From NCBI GenBank assembly GCA_051651625.1, contig JBOFSQ010000022.1, positions 81,637-145,636 of the forward strand: a DNA stretch of 64,000 nt. The letters are read 5' to 3'. This stretch comes from JBOFSQ01 sp051651625 (GTDB lineage Bacteria; Planctomycetota; Planctomycetia; Pirellulales; Thermoguttaceae). The notes under the pieces are model-generated. The model did not search any database. It was not told where the DNA came from and saw only the letters and a program-made list of their open reading frames with translations. This document shows positions 44,885-54,094 of the stretch, in pieces; within the stretch, counting starts at the first letter, position 1; each line of letters opens with the position of its first letter. A program made the position numbers and the translations under genes.

Positions 44885-44941
44885 GGTTCGGCATAGCCGA
44901 ACCCTCCAAACGCCGACTGGAGGGTTCGGCTATGCCGAACC
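44885..44941. repeat. GGTTCGGC palindrome array, copy 2
   Basis: Two hairpin units separated by CTCCAAACGCCGACTGGAG, directly after the histidine kinase stop. Related to the array at 34622-34754. Confidence 0.85.
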
Positions 44942-45016
44942 GCTATGTGGGCACAATTTTCCGAACAGGTCTATTAAACCCGATTTCTCACCAATTCTTC
45001 AACCCCACCAAAAACT

Positions 45017-46519
45017 ATGACCAACTATCTCGCCATCGACATGGGTGCCTCCAGCGGGCGGCACGTTATTGGGCATCTCCGCGACGGGCGTCTCTCGCTC
45101 GAAGAAGTCTACAGGTTTGACAACGGCCCGATGCGGCTCCGCGGGACGTACTACTGGAACGCATTGAGTCAGTGGGAACACATCCAAGCCGGAATCGAAG
45201 CCGCAGCGGCGCGGACACGCGAGATTACGTCGGTCGGCGTTGACACTTGGGGCGTTGACTTCGCACTCATCGGACGCGGCGAAACTCTCCTCGGAAACCC
45301 CGTCTGTTACCGCGACCCACGCACCGACGGCGCGATGGATCGTGCGTTCAAAACCGTCCCGCGCGACGACATCTTCGCCGCGACGGGGCTGCAATTTATG
45401 CAGTTCAACACGCTCTATCAGTTCCTTGCGATGAAGTGGAACGACTCGCCGATGCTCGAAATGGCCGAGTCGTTCTTGATGATGCCCGACTTCTTTCACT
45501 GGCTCCTCTCCGGCGAAAAGAGTAACGAGTTCACCAACGCAACGACGACGCAAATGTTCGACCCAACGCGCGGCGACTGGGCGCGAGGAATGCTCGAAAA
45601 ATTCGGTCTGCCAACGTCGTTACTCAAAAAATGTTCGCCGCCCGGAACGGTTCTCGGAAGTTTGCGAACGTCTGTCGCTGACCGCTGCGGGCTGCTAACA
45701 ACGAAGGTTGTTCTCCCCGGCACGCACGATACCGCGTCGGCGGTGATGGCGGTGCCAACGTCGAGCGCGGCGGGTCAAACCGATTGGTGCTACATCAGTC
45801 TTGGGACGTGGGCACTTATGGGGATCGAGTCGCCAGTGCCGGTCGTGAGCGATCTCGTTCGCACACTCAACTTCACCAACGAAGGTGGCGTCGGCGGGAC
45901 GATGCGGATTCTCAAAAATATTTGCGGACTGTGGCTGGTGCAAGAGTGTCGCCGCGTCTGGAATCAGCAAGGCGTGACGAACTCGTCTGGCCTTCCGCTC
46001 GACTGGGAAGACCTCAATCATCTTGCTGCGGTTGCGAAGCCGCTGCGGTCGTTCATCGATCCCGACGCCCGCGACTTCTTGAGCCCGACCGACATGCCGG
46101 AGGCGATTCGGCAGTTTTGCAAACGTACTGGGCAACCGGTTCCAGAAACGGACGGTGCGGTTTTGCGGTGTGCGCTTGAGAGTATTGCGATGCGATTTCG
46201 CCAGACTCTTGAGCGGTGCGAGTCGATCAGCGGACGCCGGATCGAGACGATCCACATCATCGGTGGCGGGACGAAGAATCAATATCTTTGTCAGGCGGCG
46301 GCGGATGCGTGTGCGCGTCACGTTGTCGCCGGGCCAATCGAAGCGACCGCGATTGGAAACTTGATGATGCAAGCGGTTGCGGCGGGAGACATCGGCTCCA
46401 TCGAAGAAGCCCGCACGATTGTGCGGAACAGTTTCGACGTAATCGAGTTCACGCCAACGACCGACCACGTTGCCGCGTGGGACGAAGCGTATCAACGATT
46501 TTTGCGTGTGGTGGAGTAG
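45017..46519 (+). CDS. rhaB: Rhamnulokinase
   Basis: 500 residues of the FGGY sugar-kinase fold. The N-terminus MTNYLAIDMGASSGRHVIG is the phosphate-1 loop of rhamnulokinases; the signatures VGVDTWGVDFALIG, GNPVCYRDPRTDGAMD, NTLYQFLAM and PGTHDTASAV are shared with RhaB. IIGGGTKNQYLCQAAAD is the adenosine site near the C-terminus. It phosphorylates L-rhamnulose to rhamnulose-1-phosphate. No isomerase or aldolase gene is next to it in the window, so the pathway is dispersed as in other planctomycetes. Confidence 0.92.
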   Translation: MTNYLAIDMGASSGRHVIGHLRDGRLSLEEVYRFDNGPMRLRGTYYWNALSQWEHIQAGIEAAAARTREITSVGVDTWGVDFALIGRGETLLGNPVCYRDPRTDGAMDRAFKTVPRDDIFAATGLQFMQFNTLYQFLAMKWNDSPMLEMAESFLMMPDFFHWLLSGEKSNEFTNATTTQMFDPTRGDWARGMLEKFGLPTSLLKKCSPPGTVLGSLRTSVADRCGLLTTKVVLPGTHDTASAVMAVPTSSAAGQTDWCYISLGTWALMGIESPVPVVSDLVRTLNFTNEGGVGGTMRILKNICGLWLVQECRRVWNQQGVTNSSGLPLDWEDLNHLAAVAKPLRSFIDPDARDFLSPTDMPEAIRQFCKRTGQPVPETDGAVLRCALESIAMRFRQTLERCESISGRRIETIHIIGGGTKNQYLCQAAADACARHVVAGPIEATAIGNLMMQAVAAGDIGSIEEARTIVRNSFDVIEFTPTTDHVAAWDEAYQRFLRVVE

Positions 46520-46538
46520 ATGGTTTATCGCAGTTCAA

Positions 46539-46609
46539 TTTTAACCACGAAAGTCACTAACGTCCTCACGAAAACTCACGAAAGGCCTTTCGTGTATTTC
46601 GTGGTTAAA
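46539..46609. repeat. Long inverted repeat with TTTAACCACGAAA arms
   Basis: Perfect 13-bp arms at 46539-46551 and 46597-46609 with a nested CACGAAAGGCCTTTCGTG palindrome near the centre. Transcription through it would form a cruciform-like hairpin after rhaB. Confidence 0.8.
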
Positions 46610-46712
46610 TTTACCACAGAGACACAGAGAGAACAAAATTCTGTGACCTCTGTAGTGAAAAGAAGAACTTGTTAGCGGACTGAAGTGACTCCCTCATGGT
46701 GCGGGTCTTGGC

Positions 46713-46740
46713 TTGCGAAAGTTGCGGTGTGCGGTAGAAT
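46713..46740 (+). promoter_or_regulatory. Probable promoter of the TPR protein
   Basis: TTGCGA and TAGAAT with a 16-base spacer, 47 bases before the GTG at 46788. Confidence 0.4.
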
Positions 46741-46787
46741 ACGCGCCAGTTGTCTAAAGTTCGTTCATCATTCCCACACATCCCGCC

Positions 46788-47600
46788 GTGTCTCGTTTCA
46801 ACAGACTCGAACTCCCCGACGAAGCCAATTCGCCGCCAGTGTTAGGCGACGCAAAGAGTGCGTCTGCGTCAACGTCACCGACAGCGGACGAGAAGCGTTA
46901 CAAAAATCGTCCGCAAGACTGGATGAACGACGCCGACGTTCACCGCCGACGCGGACACTACGAGACCGCACTCCGTTCCTATGGGCGTGCGCTGGAGTGT
47001 CATCGCAGTTTTGCTCCGGCGTGGGTCGGTCAAGCGCAGATGCTCGTTCTCTTGGGTGAACCGCGTCAGGCCGAGATGTGGGTGATGAGCGGTCTCAAAG
47101 TCTTTCCCGACAACGCCGACCTCATCGCCGCACGCGCCCAAGCGATTGTCCGGCTCGGCAAACCGACCGAGGCGATTCAATATAGCGACGCCGCGATTCA
47201 GGGCGAAGGGAACTCCGCGTACAGGTGGCAAGTTCGCGGCGAGATTATGATTGCGAAACGTTCAACCAACGCCGACCACTGCTTCGACAGTGCCGAACAA
47301 CTCGACCCCGATTGGCTCGTCAAAACAGAAAACGCCAACATCTGCCGTTTTCACAACGTCCCGCTCAAAGGACTTCGCCGCGCGTCTGCTGCGGTTGCTG
47401 CTGCGATAGACGCACCGTGGGCGTGGGTCGTTCAAGGAATCTGTCAACACGAGAGCGGATTCACCGCCGAGGCGATCAAAAGTTTTCAGCAGGCGATCAA
47501 TCTCGCCCCCGACTTCGGAGAAGCCCGCGACTGGCTCGCAACCGCCCAAAACAACGGCGGATTTTTCAGCCGAGTTTGGCGACGACTGTTCAGACGTTAA
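46788..47600 (+). CDS. TPR-repeat protein
   Basis: 270 residues with GTG start and no signal peptide. At least five 34-residue TPR units from about residue 45: HRRRGHYETALRSYGRALEC, then QMLVLLGEPRQAEMWVMSGL, QAIVRLGKPTEAIQYSDAAI, and GFTAEAIKSFQQAINLAPDF near the end. The C-terminus is basic (RVWRRLFRR). It is a cytoplasmic scaffold; partner unknown. It converges with the protease-like gene, overlapping by 4 bases. Confidence 0.8.
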   Translation: MSRFNRLELPDEANSPPVLGDAKSASASTSPTADEKRYKNRPQDWMNDADVHRRRGHYETALRSYGRALECHRSFAPAWVGQAQMLVLLGEPRQAEMWVMSGLKVFPDNADLIAARAQAIVRLGKPTEAIQYSDAAIQGEGNSAYRWQVRGEIMIAKRSTNADHCFDSAEQLDPDWLVKTENANICRFHNVPLKGLRRASAAVAAAIDAPWAWVVQGICQHESGFTAEAIKSFQQAINLAPDFGEARDWLATAQNNGGFFSRVWRRLFRR

Positions 47601-48793
47601 CGGGGCGCGGCGTTTTCGCGCGGTTCTTTGCGAATTGCGTCAACGTGTCGTTTCACGGTTTCTTGGTACGCATCGTCGAGTTCGGCGAACGTCTTTTCGG
47701 TTCCGGCAGTGCCGGTTGCGGCAGAAAAAATTGTGGCGGCGTCGCGGCGGCCAGCGTACACGTCGCGGATGTAACGCAGCATTGCCTCGCGGTGAGTCGC
47801 CATGAAAAACGTCGTCATTCCAGCCGACTGCGAGTATAGGGGACGAATGTCGAAAAACTCCGTAAACGCACGCGGCCCCAAGGGCGCAAGACGTTCAAGC
47901 GGCACAAAAAAACCGCGATCAAGCCGCACGCACGCCGCACGCATTCGGTCGTTGTCCCAGCCGCCTAAAACCCAAACGTCGTCGCCGTTCTTCTCGCGCC
48001 TGAGCGATTCGACGTAACACGCGATCCCTTCTGTGACCCAGAAATCGTGGTCGGGAAGTGTACCGCCATCGCGTCTAAAACGTGCGTCGAGGATTTGGTG
48101 CGTCGCTTCGTGGAGCAGCGTCGTCGCAACGTAACGCGATTCAAAATCGTTCGGCGCGCCGTTCGGCGAGCCGTTCGCCGACTTCTCCGGCGACGGAAAC
48201 AGAAAACTGTGACGACGTTCACCGCTGTAAAATCCCCACGACACCGAGGCGTTGGGATCAATCTTGACGACCTCGTTGAGATACGCTCTTCGGTCGCGGA
48301 AGATCGTAATCTCGTGCCGCAGAGATGACGCAGGAGACGGCGAGTTTGACGCAGACTGCGCAGAATGTTCACTTTCGGGGAATAGGGCAGCGAGAAGTTC
48401 GTAAGTTTCTTCGAGCCGCACGAGCATCGAGATCGTTTCGTCGCGCGACGTGTACGACGTTGCAAAAAAGTGTGGCGTCGTCGCTTCGTACCAAGTTACG
48501 CGGCGATTGCTGCGTTCGACGATGTTTACGTCGTCACGCGAAATGAGCGGTGCGGCGGGGAGACGGAGTTCAAGCGTCGGCAGTTCGTCGGCACGAACGT
48601 TCACCGCAAGCGCGATGAGAATGAGAATTGTCGTCGTCAGGAGACGCAGTGCCGCACAGCTACCGAATTGTCGTTCATTTTCTCTGGCTTTATTATTGGC
48701 GAGCGGCTCTTTTTTTCTCACACAAAGGCACGAAGGCACAAAGAAGAGTTTTAACGCGGAAATCGCGGAAGGACGGAAAGACACGGAAGGCAT
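47597..48793 (-). CDS. Exported gluzincin-like peptidase (DUF1570-like)
   Basis: Up to 399 codons. The true start is unclear: ATG 48793 lies inside a repeat (48719-48863), and from 48649 the sequence shows a signal peptide (LLTTTILILIALAVNVRA), so the real start is probably nearer 48649-48700 with a non-ATG codon or a small frameshift. The body has TTLLHEATHQILDARF, an HExxH zinc-peptidase motif, with a glutamate in WVTEGIACYVESL as the likely third ligand. This matches the DUF1570/M-clan peptidase-like families common in planctomycetes. The substrate is unknown. Confidence 0.7.
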   Translation of the reverse strand: MPSVSFRPSAISALKLFFVPSCLCVRKKEPLANNKARENERQFGSCAALRLLTTTILILIALAVNVRADELPTLELRLPAAPLISRDDVNIVERSNRRVTWYEATTPHFFATSYTSRDETISMLVRLEETYELLAALFPESEHSAQSASNSPSPASSLRHEITIFRDRRAYLNEVVKIDPNASVSWGFYSGERRHSFLFPSPEKSANGSPNGAPNDFESRYVATTLLHEATHQILDARFRRDGGTLPDHDFWVTEGIACYVESLRREKNGDDVWVLGGWDNDRMRAACVRLDRGFFVPLERLAPLGPRAFTEFFDIRPLYSQSAGMTTFFMATHREAMLRYIRDVYAGRRDAATIFSAATGTAGTEKTFAELDDAYQETVKRHVDAIRKEPRENAAPR

Positions 48794-48863
48794 GAATTCC
48801 GCGTCTTCCGTTTTTCCGTGTGTTCCGCGTTCTATTCCCTTCGTGCCTTTGTGCCTTTGTGTG
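48719..48863. repeat. Inverted repeat built of CACAAAGGCACGAAGG arms
   Basis: Outer arms at 48721-48742 and 48840-48862, inner arms of CGCGGAA/TTCCGCG type around ATGAATTCC. Open in several frames, so it extends neighbouring ORFs artificially. Similar arms occur at 55026-55172. Confidence 0.8.
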
Positions 48864-49053
48864 AAGCAAAAAGAACTGCCAAACAAATACAAAAATCTGC
48901 GACAATCTGCGCAATCTGCGGATTGAACGCTATTTCGATAGCATTGGGCCGCGTTTTTCGCTCTGGAAACGCTCTGCGAAATTGTGTACACTTCGCTCGA
49001 TGTTGTCACTCGTTTGCACATTTTGGTTTCTGCGATCTACGTCGCGTCTTGCG

Positions 49054-49572
49054 ATGTGGGTGAAGGTTTCTGCGCTCGTTGTACTCGTCGTCGCTGCGAC
49101 GAGCGGCTGCGTTCGGCGGCGGATGACGATTCACACCAACCCCGTCGGTGCCACAGTTTACCGCGACAATGTTGAACTCGGAAAGACGCCCGTCTCGGTC
49201 GATTTTCAGAACTATGGTAAGCAAGAGTTTATGGCGGTCAAGGAAGGGTACGAGACGAAGAAGGTCGTCTTGCCGGTGCGTCCGCCGTGGTATCAGTGGT
49301 TTGGTATCGACTTCGTGACGGAAGTTCTGCTCCCCGGCACGCTCACCGATCACCAAGAGTTTCAGATCGACATGCAGCCGCAACGAATGGTGCCGCCGAC
49401 GGAATTGTTGTCGCGTGCGGAGGAAGTTCGCGTCGCCGCCGGTGCGGGGACCACTGTTTCTCGCACTACAAATGGTACACCGATTCAGCCGGTCTCGAAC
49501 AACAATCCCGCCGCCATGCCAGTCATTCCGATAGCACAGCCGCTCTCGCCACCGCCACCAAGTATGCCGTGA
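49054..49572 (+). CDS. PEGA-domain lipoprotein
   Basis: 172 residues. Start ATG 49054 gives a lipoprotein signal VSALVVLVVAATSGC with Cys near residue 19; the longer starts at 48982 and 49000 would bury it. RMTIHTNPVGATVYRDNVEL then GKTPVSVDF is a clear PEGA domain, a surface-exposed beta-module. The tail is Pro/Thr/Asn-rich low complexity. Probably anchored in the outer membrane; the role is unknown. Confidence 0.8.
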   Translation: MWVKVSALVVLVVAATSGCVRRRMTIHTNPVGATVYRDNVELGKTPVSVDFQNYGKQEFMAVKEGYETKKVVLPVRPPWYQWFGIDFVTEVLLPGTLTDHQEFQIDMQPQRMVPPTELLSRAEEVRVAAGAGTTVSRTTNGTPIQPVSNNNPAAMPVIPIAQPLSPPPPSMP

Positions 49573-49625
49573 GACGTTGTGCGATGTGTAACCGTTCACG
49601 TTCACGATTATTTCCCACGTCCGTC

Positions 49626-49645
49626 ATTCCCGCGAAAGCGGGAAT
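49626..49645. repeat. REP-like 20-bp palindrome, copy 2
   Basis: ATTCCCGC arms with GAAA centre; family with 18100 and 49948. Confidence 0.75.
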
Positions 49646-49716
49646 CCATCTTGAACGACGTTATCGAAGCTATTGCACATTGTTAACAACGAATCCAAAA
49701 CCCCAAAGGGGTGACA

Positions 49717-49914
49717 AGAACTTAGCCGTGGGTGAGCGGTATTCCGCGAACCCACGGTAGGCGACCCCAACAAAATCCGTAGCCCCAACGGGGCGTGAGA
49801 GTTTCACCGGATTGTCTCTTTCGCCCCGTTGGGGCTTTCTGAATTTTGAGTCTCCGTACCGTGGGTTCGCTCCGCTCACCCACGGCTAAGCTCTTGCAAG
49901 CCCCGTTGGGGCAA
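49717..49914. repeat. 200-bp composite palindromic element, copy A
   Basis: Nested inverted repeats: CTTAGCCGTGGGTGAGCG outer arm with its inverse near 49868-49891, CCGCGAACCCACGG inner arms, and CCCCAACGGGGCG cores. By eye it matches 56941-57141 at roughly 85 percent. It has no ORF and no target-site duplication that I can see. Confidence 0.8.
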
Positions 49915-49947
49915 CGCTGTCGCGTCTGCTTGGACTGTGTTCTTTAG

Positions 49948-49967
49948 ATTCCCGCCTTCGCGGGAAT
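49948..49967. repeat. REP-like 20-bp palindrome, copy 3
   Basis: Same arms as 18100 and 49626, opposite centre (CTTC). It lies just before the DUF502 gene end. Confidence 0.75.
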
Positions 49968-49990
49968 GACAAAAAAATTGTAGATGTTTT

Positions 49991-50920
49991 CTACGTCTCA
50001 TCGTTGACGTGCGTTCCCGGTACGACAACGCCGCAGCTTACGATGAACTGTATTGCTTGGTCGATGGTGAGGTCGAGTTCAACGACATCGCTCTGTTTGA
50101 TGTGGAGTGTGAAACCGGTCATTGGCATCGGTGACGTTGGGATGAGAACGGAGTAGACGGGTTCGCCCGCTGCGTCTCGGATTGCGTCGATCCCCTCGCT
50201 GGTGACGAGTGCAAGCGACCAGATTCCGCGCCGCGGCCACTCAACTGCGACGACCCGCGAAAACGAGACAGAACGTTCCGCAAAGATAAAGTCTACAACT
50301 TGTTTGACCGCGCCGTAGACGTTGCGAACGAGCGGAACGCGGTCGAGTCCGCTTTCGGCGCGACGCCAAAGAAATCGTCCAACCCGCACTGAAACCAGCT
50401 TCCCGACGATGTATAGCAGCAGAACGAAGATGAGCGAGACGAGCGGAAAGAAAAACTGCGGCTCAAGGTAACGCTCTTGAAAGTAGACTTCGTAGACCTG
50501 CGCCGCAGTGCTCGGCATCGGTGCTGGCTGCACCGTTTCTTGAACGGCGACGTAAACGTCCTTCGGAACGTATGTCGCGTCGGCGAGTCGTTTGTACTTC
50601 TTTCCGCGGTATTCGACTTCGGCGCGACGCTGTTCGTTTGTCGGCAACTGTTTCTCGCGTACGATGTCGGCGGCGACTGTCACCAAACACGTTCGCGCAC
50701 CGTAATAGATCGGCGCGACGACGTAGTTCTTGACCGATGCGCCGAGCCAAATAAAGATGACGACCGTCAGCAGCGGCGGCAAGACGAGTGCAAGCCCGCG
50801 CACTATCGCCGACACAAACGGATGCAGCTTCGCAAACGGCACAGGAACTGGCGTCGAAGTCTGACTCGACGCCAACGTCTCACGAACCGTTTGGGAAATT
50901 TCGGATGATGGGTTTTCCAC
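49991..50920 (-). CDS. DUF502 family membrane protein
   Basis: 309 residues. The GTG start is placed directly after the TAA of the upstream nuclease gene, with no gap. Two hydrophobic segments, GLALVLPPLLTVVIFIWLGA and LVSLIFVLLLYIVGKL, flank a charged loop. The C-terminal half (RVPLVRNVYGAVKQVVDFIF, VLIPTSPMPMTGFTL) matches DUF502, found in many bacteria and in plant chloroplast-related proteins. Function unknown; predicted inner-membrane. Confidence 0.85.
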   Translation of the reverse strand: MENPSSEISQTVRETLASSQTSTPVPVPFAKLHPFVSAIVRGLALVLPPLLTVVIFIWLGASVKNYVVAPIYYGARTCLVTVAADIVREKQLPTNEQRRAEVEYRGKKYKRLADATYVPKDVYVAVQETVQPAPMPSTAAQVYEVYFQERYLEPQFFFPLVSLIFVLLLYIVGKLVSVRVGRFLWRRAESGLDRVPLVRNVYGAVKQVVDFIFAERSVSFSRVVAVEWPRRGIWSLALVTSEGIDAIRDAAGEPVYSVLIPTSPMPMTGFTLHIKQSDVVELDLTIDQAIQFIVSCGVVVPGTHVNDET

Positions 50921-51877
50921 TTACTTACTCAAGTCAGTAGACGGTTGCGTTTGTGGCGGGGCTAAACTCTCAACTTGCGCTCGCGTCAGGCCCGTCGCCT
51001 TCACTATATTCTCCAACTCCACACCGAGCTGCTTCAGTATCGCCGCCGTTTCGAGCTTGCCTTCGAGCTTGCCTTCTTCTCTGCCTTCAAGACGGCCTCG
51101 TTTTAGTGCGTGTTTTTCGACAATTAACATCTGCATCGGAGTTTCTCCTTTCTTGTCAAGTTCATCAACATACGTTGCGTACTCAATTTCCGTCGTATCT
51201 TCGTGCATTCGCGTGATGTATTCCATGAACACTACAAGACGCGCAATCACATTCTCGTCGAATTGTCGCTGGCGGAGAAGCTGCACAAATCCCTTCGCGT
51301 ATTCCAGTTTCTCACGCTCACTCTTCCGCGCCTTCCACGCACGCAACGCCGACAGCAACATCAAGTCAAACGGATTTTCACTCGCCAGAAGTTTTGACTC
51401 GTCGAGTGCGTAGGTCTTGATCACGTTGAACTGGTAGACAATTTTCGTCCCAAATCCACGCCACTCGTACTTCCCAAGTTTTGTGACCGTCTTCAATGGT
51501 TCAGTGGCAATGAGAAGTCCCACGACGGGTTTGTGATACTTCGCCTCAATCATCTGGTGATATTCGTACATCCGCAAGTTGACGTCCTTCTTGCTGCCAC
51601 GTCCTTGAATCTCGATGTGGAGCAGCAACCAAACGTCCGGCACGCCGCAAAGCGGAAGTTCGACCAAAACATCAACCTCCAAGTGTTGCGGCCTCTTTCG
51701 CTTGCCGTGTTTTCGCGTGATGGCGAGTTCGTGGAGTTCCTTGTCCAAAAAACGGATGTCGCGTTTGGTGTCGCGCACCGCAGCGAGGTCGGGCAAAACC
51801 GATTCCAAAAGCGGAACAAGAAACTCCGTGATCGCGTCTTTCCAAGTGACGTCGAGTTGATGCGAAGTACGCGGCAC
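50921..51877 (-). CDS. Rpn-family PD-(D/E)XK nuclease/transposase-like protein
   Basis: 318 residues from GTG 51877, 5 bases after the EF-G stop and 7 bases after a GAGGAG site that lies inside the EF-G coding end; the longer ATG start at 51949 would overlap EF-G by 68 bases. The core HLEVDVLVELPLCGVPDVW then LLHIEIQGR fits the Rpn/PD-(D/E)XK fold (E and Q-x-K-like). The C-terminal region repeats LEGREEGKLEGKLE, the usual coiled tail of Rpn proteins. Such proteins promote recombination or transposition in E. coli; here it may be domesticated. Its use of EF-G end sequence as ribosome site is notable. Confidence 0.75.
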   Translation of the reverse strand: MPRTSHQLDVTWKDAITEFLVPLLESVLPDLAAVRDTKRDIRFLDKELHELAITRKHGKRKRPQHLEVDVLVELPLCGVPDVWLLLHIEIQGRGSKKDVNLRMYEYHQMIEAKYHKPVVGLLIATEPLKTVTKLGKYEWRGFGTKIVYQFNVIKTYALDESKLLASENPFDLMLLSALRAWKARKSEREKLEYAKGFVQLLRQRQFDENVIARLVVFMEYITRMHEDTTEIEYATYVDELDKKGETPMQMLIVEKHALKRGRLEGREEGKLEGKLETAAILKQLGVELENIVKATGLTRAQVESLAPPQTQPSTDLSK

Positions 51878-51881
51878 GGCA

Positions 51882-53975
51882 TCACTCCTCTTCTTCAGCG
51901 AGTTCGGCGGAGGCGATGATTTGTTGTTGGACGTTGCCGGGGACGACATCGTAGTGCGAGAACTCGATACCGTAACTCCCCTGCCCGCCTGTCATGCTGG
52001 CGAGCGTCCGCGAATACGTCATCACTTCGGAGAGCGGGACTTCCGCCGAAATCGTTTGCATCCCGCCACCAGCCGACTCCATTCCGAGTGGGCGTCCGCG
52101 GCGCGTCGAGAGATCGCTGTTAACGTCACCAACGTTCGCCATCGGCACCGTCACTTCCATCTTCACTATCGGCTCAAGAAGCGACGGTTTCGCCTTTTGA
52201 AAAACCTCTTTGAACGCCATCGAACCCGCCGTCTTGAAGGCGTGTTCGTTTGAATCGACGTCGTGATACTTCCCGTGGAAAAGTTCGACCGCAACGTTCT
52301 GCACGCGATAACCAGAAATCACGCCTTTCCCCATCCGGTCTTTGAACCCCTTCTCAATCGCTGGGAAAAAATTCGACGGAATCGAACCGCCGACAATCGC
52401 GTCGATCCACAGAAAGTTAAACGCCTCGTCATAATGGAACGACTTCATCGTCGGGAACGCCTCTTTGTTTGTGGCGAACTCTTCGGGGTTCGTCCCTTCG
52501 GGGAACGGATACATCCGAATGTGAACCTCGCCGAACTGTCCCGCACCGCCCGACTGCTTTTTGTGACGATACATCCCTTCGGCCTTCGTCTGAACCGTTT
52601 CGCGGTACGCGATCTTCGGCTCCTTCGTTTCAAGCTCAACTTTGTCGCGCCGCTTGAGACGCTCGCGGATGACCTGCAAGTGAAGCTCACTCATCCCCGT
52701 TATCACCAGTTGCTTCGTTTGGTCGTTGCGTTCGCAGAGGAATGTTGGGTCTTCTTGCGTGATTTTGTGGAGTGCGCCAGAAAGTTTCGCTTCGTCGCCG
52801 CGACTCTTCGGGGCCGCCGCAAGACCAACCATCGGCATCGGAAAACCAAAACGCGGACAGACCAAATCGCCAAGCGTCGTACACGTTTCAAGCTCTTCAA
52901 GTTTTGCAACTGCAACGATGTCGCCCGCAATCGCTTCTTCAATCGGCGTCGTCTCCGACGCCTGCATCTTAAATAGCTGCGCAATCTTGACACCGCGACG
53001 GGATGTCGAAGCGGCGATCTGCATCCCGTTTTTGAGCGTGCCACTCAAGACGCGAATGAACGACAACTTTTGCACGAACGGGTCGATCCGCGTCTTGAAA
53101 ACTTGCGCGCAGACGGGGCCAGCGGGGTCACATTTGACGACAACTTCGTTGCCTTCGGCGTCGCGTGCGGTTCGCTCGATCATATTCGGTGGGAGACAAC
53201 AGAGACCAAACGCATCGAGCATTTCAGTGAGGCCGACTTTCGTTTTACCACTCACGCAGACTATCGGAATGAGTAACCCTTCGAGGATCGCCTTCGGAAT
53301 CAGCGACGCGAGTTCGGCTTCGGTTGGCGGCGTTCCTTCGAGGTAACGTTCCATCACGGCTTCGTCGGCGGTGACAATCGTTTCGATAAGTCCGTCGTGA
53401 ATCGTCTTCGGATCGATGACCGCCGACGCGCCCGCTGGCGGATTGAGTGTTGAGACGACGTTTTTGAACGCAGGCCCAATGGCGTCGGGAATGTTGAACA
53501 GAACGCACTCGTTACCGAAAACGTCTTGAATTAGTTCGATCAGTTTTGGGAAGTCGATGTTGTCGCCATCGAGTTTGTTGACGACGATCATTCGACCGAG
53601 TCCGGCTTTTTTTGATTCGGCGAAGACGCGACGGGTATTGACTTCGATTCCACCTTGGGCATTGATAACGATAACAGCCGTATCGACGCCGCCGAGTGCG
53701 CCGATGGTTTGTCCGATGAAGTCGGGGTAGCCGGGCGTATCGACGAGGTTGAACAGTTTTCCTTGATGCTCGAAGTTAATGACGCTCGCTTCGATGGTGT
53801 ATTTGTGGTGTTTCTCTTCTTCGTCGAAGTCACATATACTCGTCCCGTCATCGACGCTGGCTGGTTTCTTGACCGTGCCGAGGGAGTTGAGTATTGTGTC
53901 GGCGAGAGTTGTCTTCCCGCTTCCGCCGTGTCCACAGAGTGCCAGATTACGAATGTTCTCAATCGCGTGTGTCAT
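51882..53975 (-). CDS. EF-G-like translational GTPase (paralogue)
   Basis: 697 residues from ATG 53975. G1 is GHGGSGKTTLADTI, G3 LVDTPGYPDF, G4 VVNKLDGDN; the later domains keep the EF-G fold with EPIVKMEVTVPMANVGDVN and HYDEAFNFLWID in domain IV. The G1 loop GHGGSGKT differs from standard EF-G (AHIDAGKT), which places it in the FusA2/EF-G-like group often encoded beside other factors. It may act in translation or ribosome recycling; the main fusA is not in the window. It is followed within 5 bases by the Rpn-type nuclease. Confidence 0.85.
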   Translation of the reverse strand: MTHAIENIRNLALCGHGGSGKTTLADTILNSLGTVKKPASVDDGTSICDFDEEEKHHKYTIEASVINFEHQGKLFNLVDTPGYPDFIGQTIGALGGVDTAVIVINAQGGIEVNTRRVFAESKKAGLGRMIVVNKLDGDNIDFPKLIELIQDVFGNECVLFNIPDAIGPAFKNVVSTLNPPAGASAVIDPKTIHDGLIETIVTADEAVMERYLEGTPPTEAELASLIPKAILEGLLIPIVCVSGKTKVGLTEMLDAFGLCCLPPNMIERTARDAEGNEVVVKCDPAGPVCAQVFKTRIDPFVQKLSFIRVLSGTLKNGMQIAASTSRRGVKIAQLFKMQASETTPIEEAIAGDIVAVAKLEELETCTTLGDLVCPRFGFPMPMVGLAAAPKSRGDEAKLSGALHKITQEDPTFLCERNDQTKQLVITGMSELHLQVIRERLKRRDKVELETKEPKIAYRETVQTKAEGMYRHKKQSGGAGQFGEVHIRMYPFPEGTNPEEFATNKEAFPTMKSFHYDEAFNFLWIDAIVGGSIPSNFFPAIEKGFKDRMGKGVISGYRVQNVAVELFHGKYHDVDSNEHAFKTAGSMAFKEVFQKAKPSLLEPIVKMEVTVPMANVGDVNSDLSTRRGRPLGMESAGGGMQTISAEVPLSEVMTYSRTLASMTGGQGSYGIEFSHYDVVPGNVQQQIIASAELAEEEE

Positions 53976-54094
53976 AGAGAGTCTGTTCCTTGAAACGTGG
54001 GTGAAAGAATCGTAACGAACTTTTCGGGATTCTACCGCATTTTCCCGCCATACCAAGTCCCCGCTGTACCAAGTCGCTCTGTGTCACGCAACGT

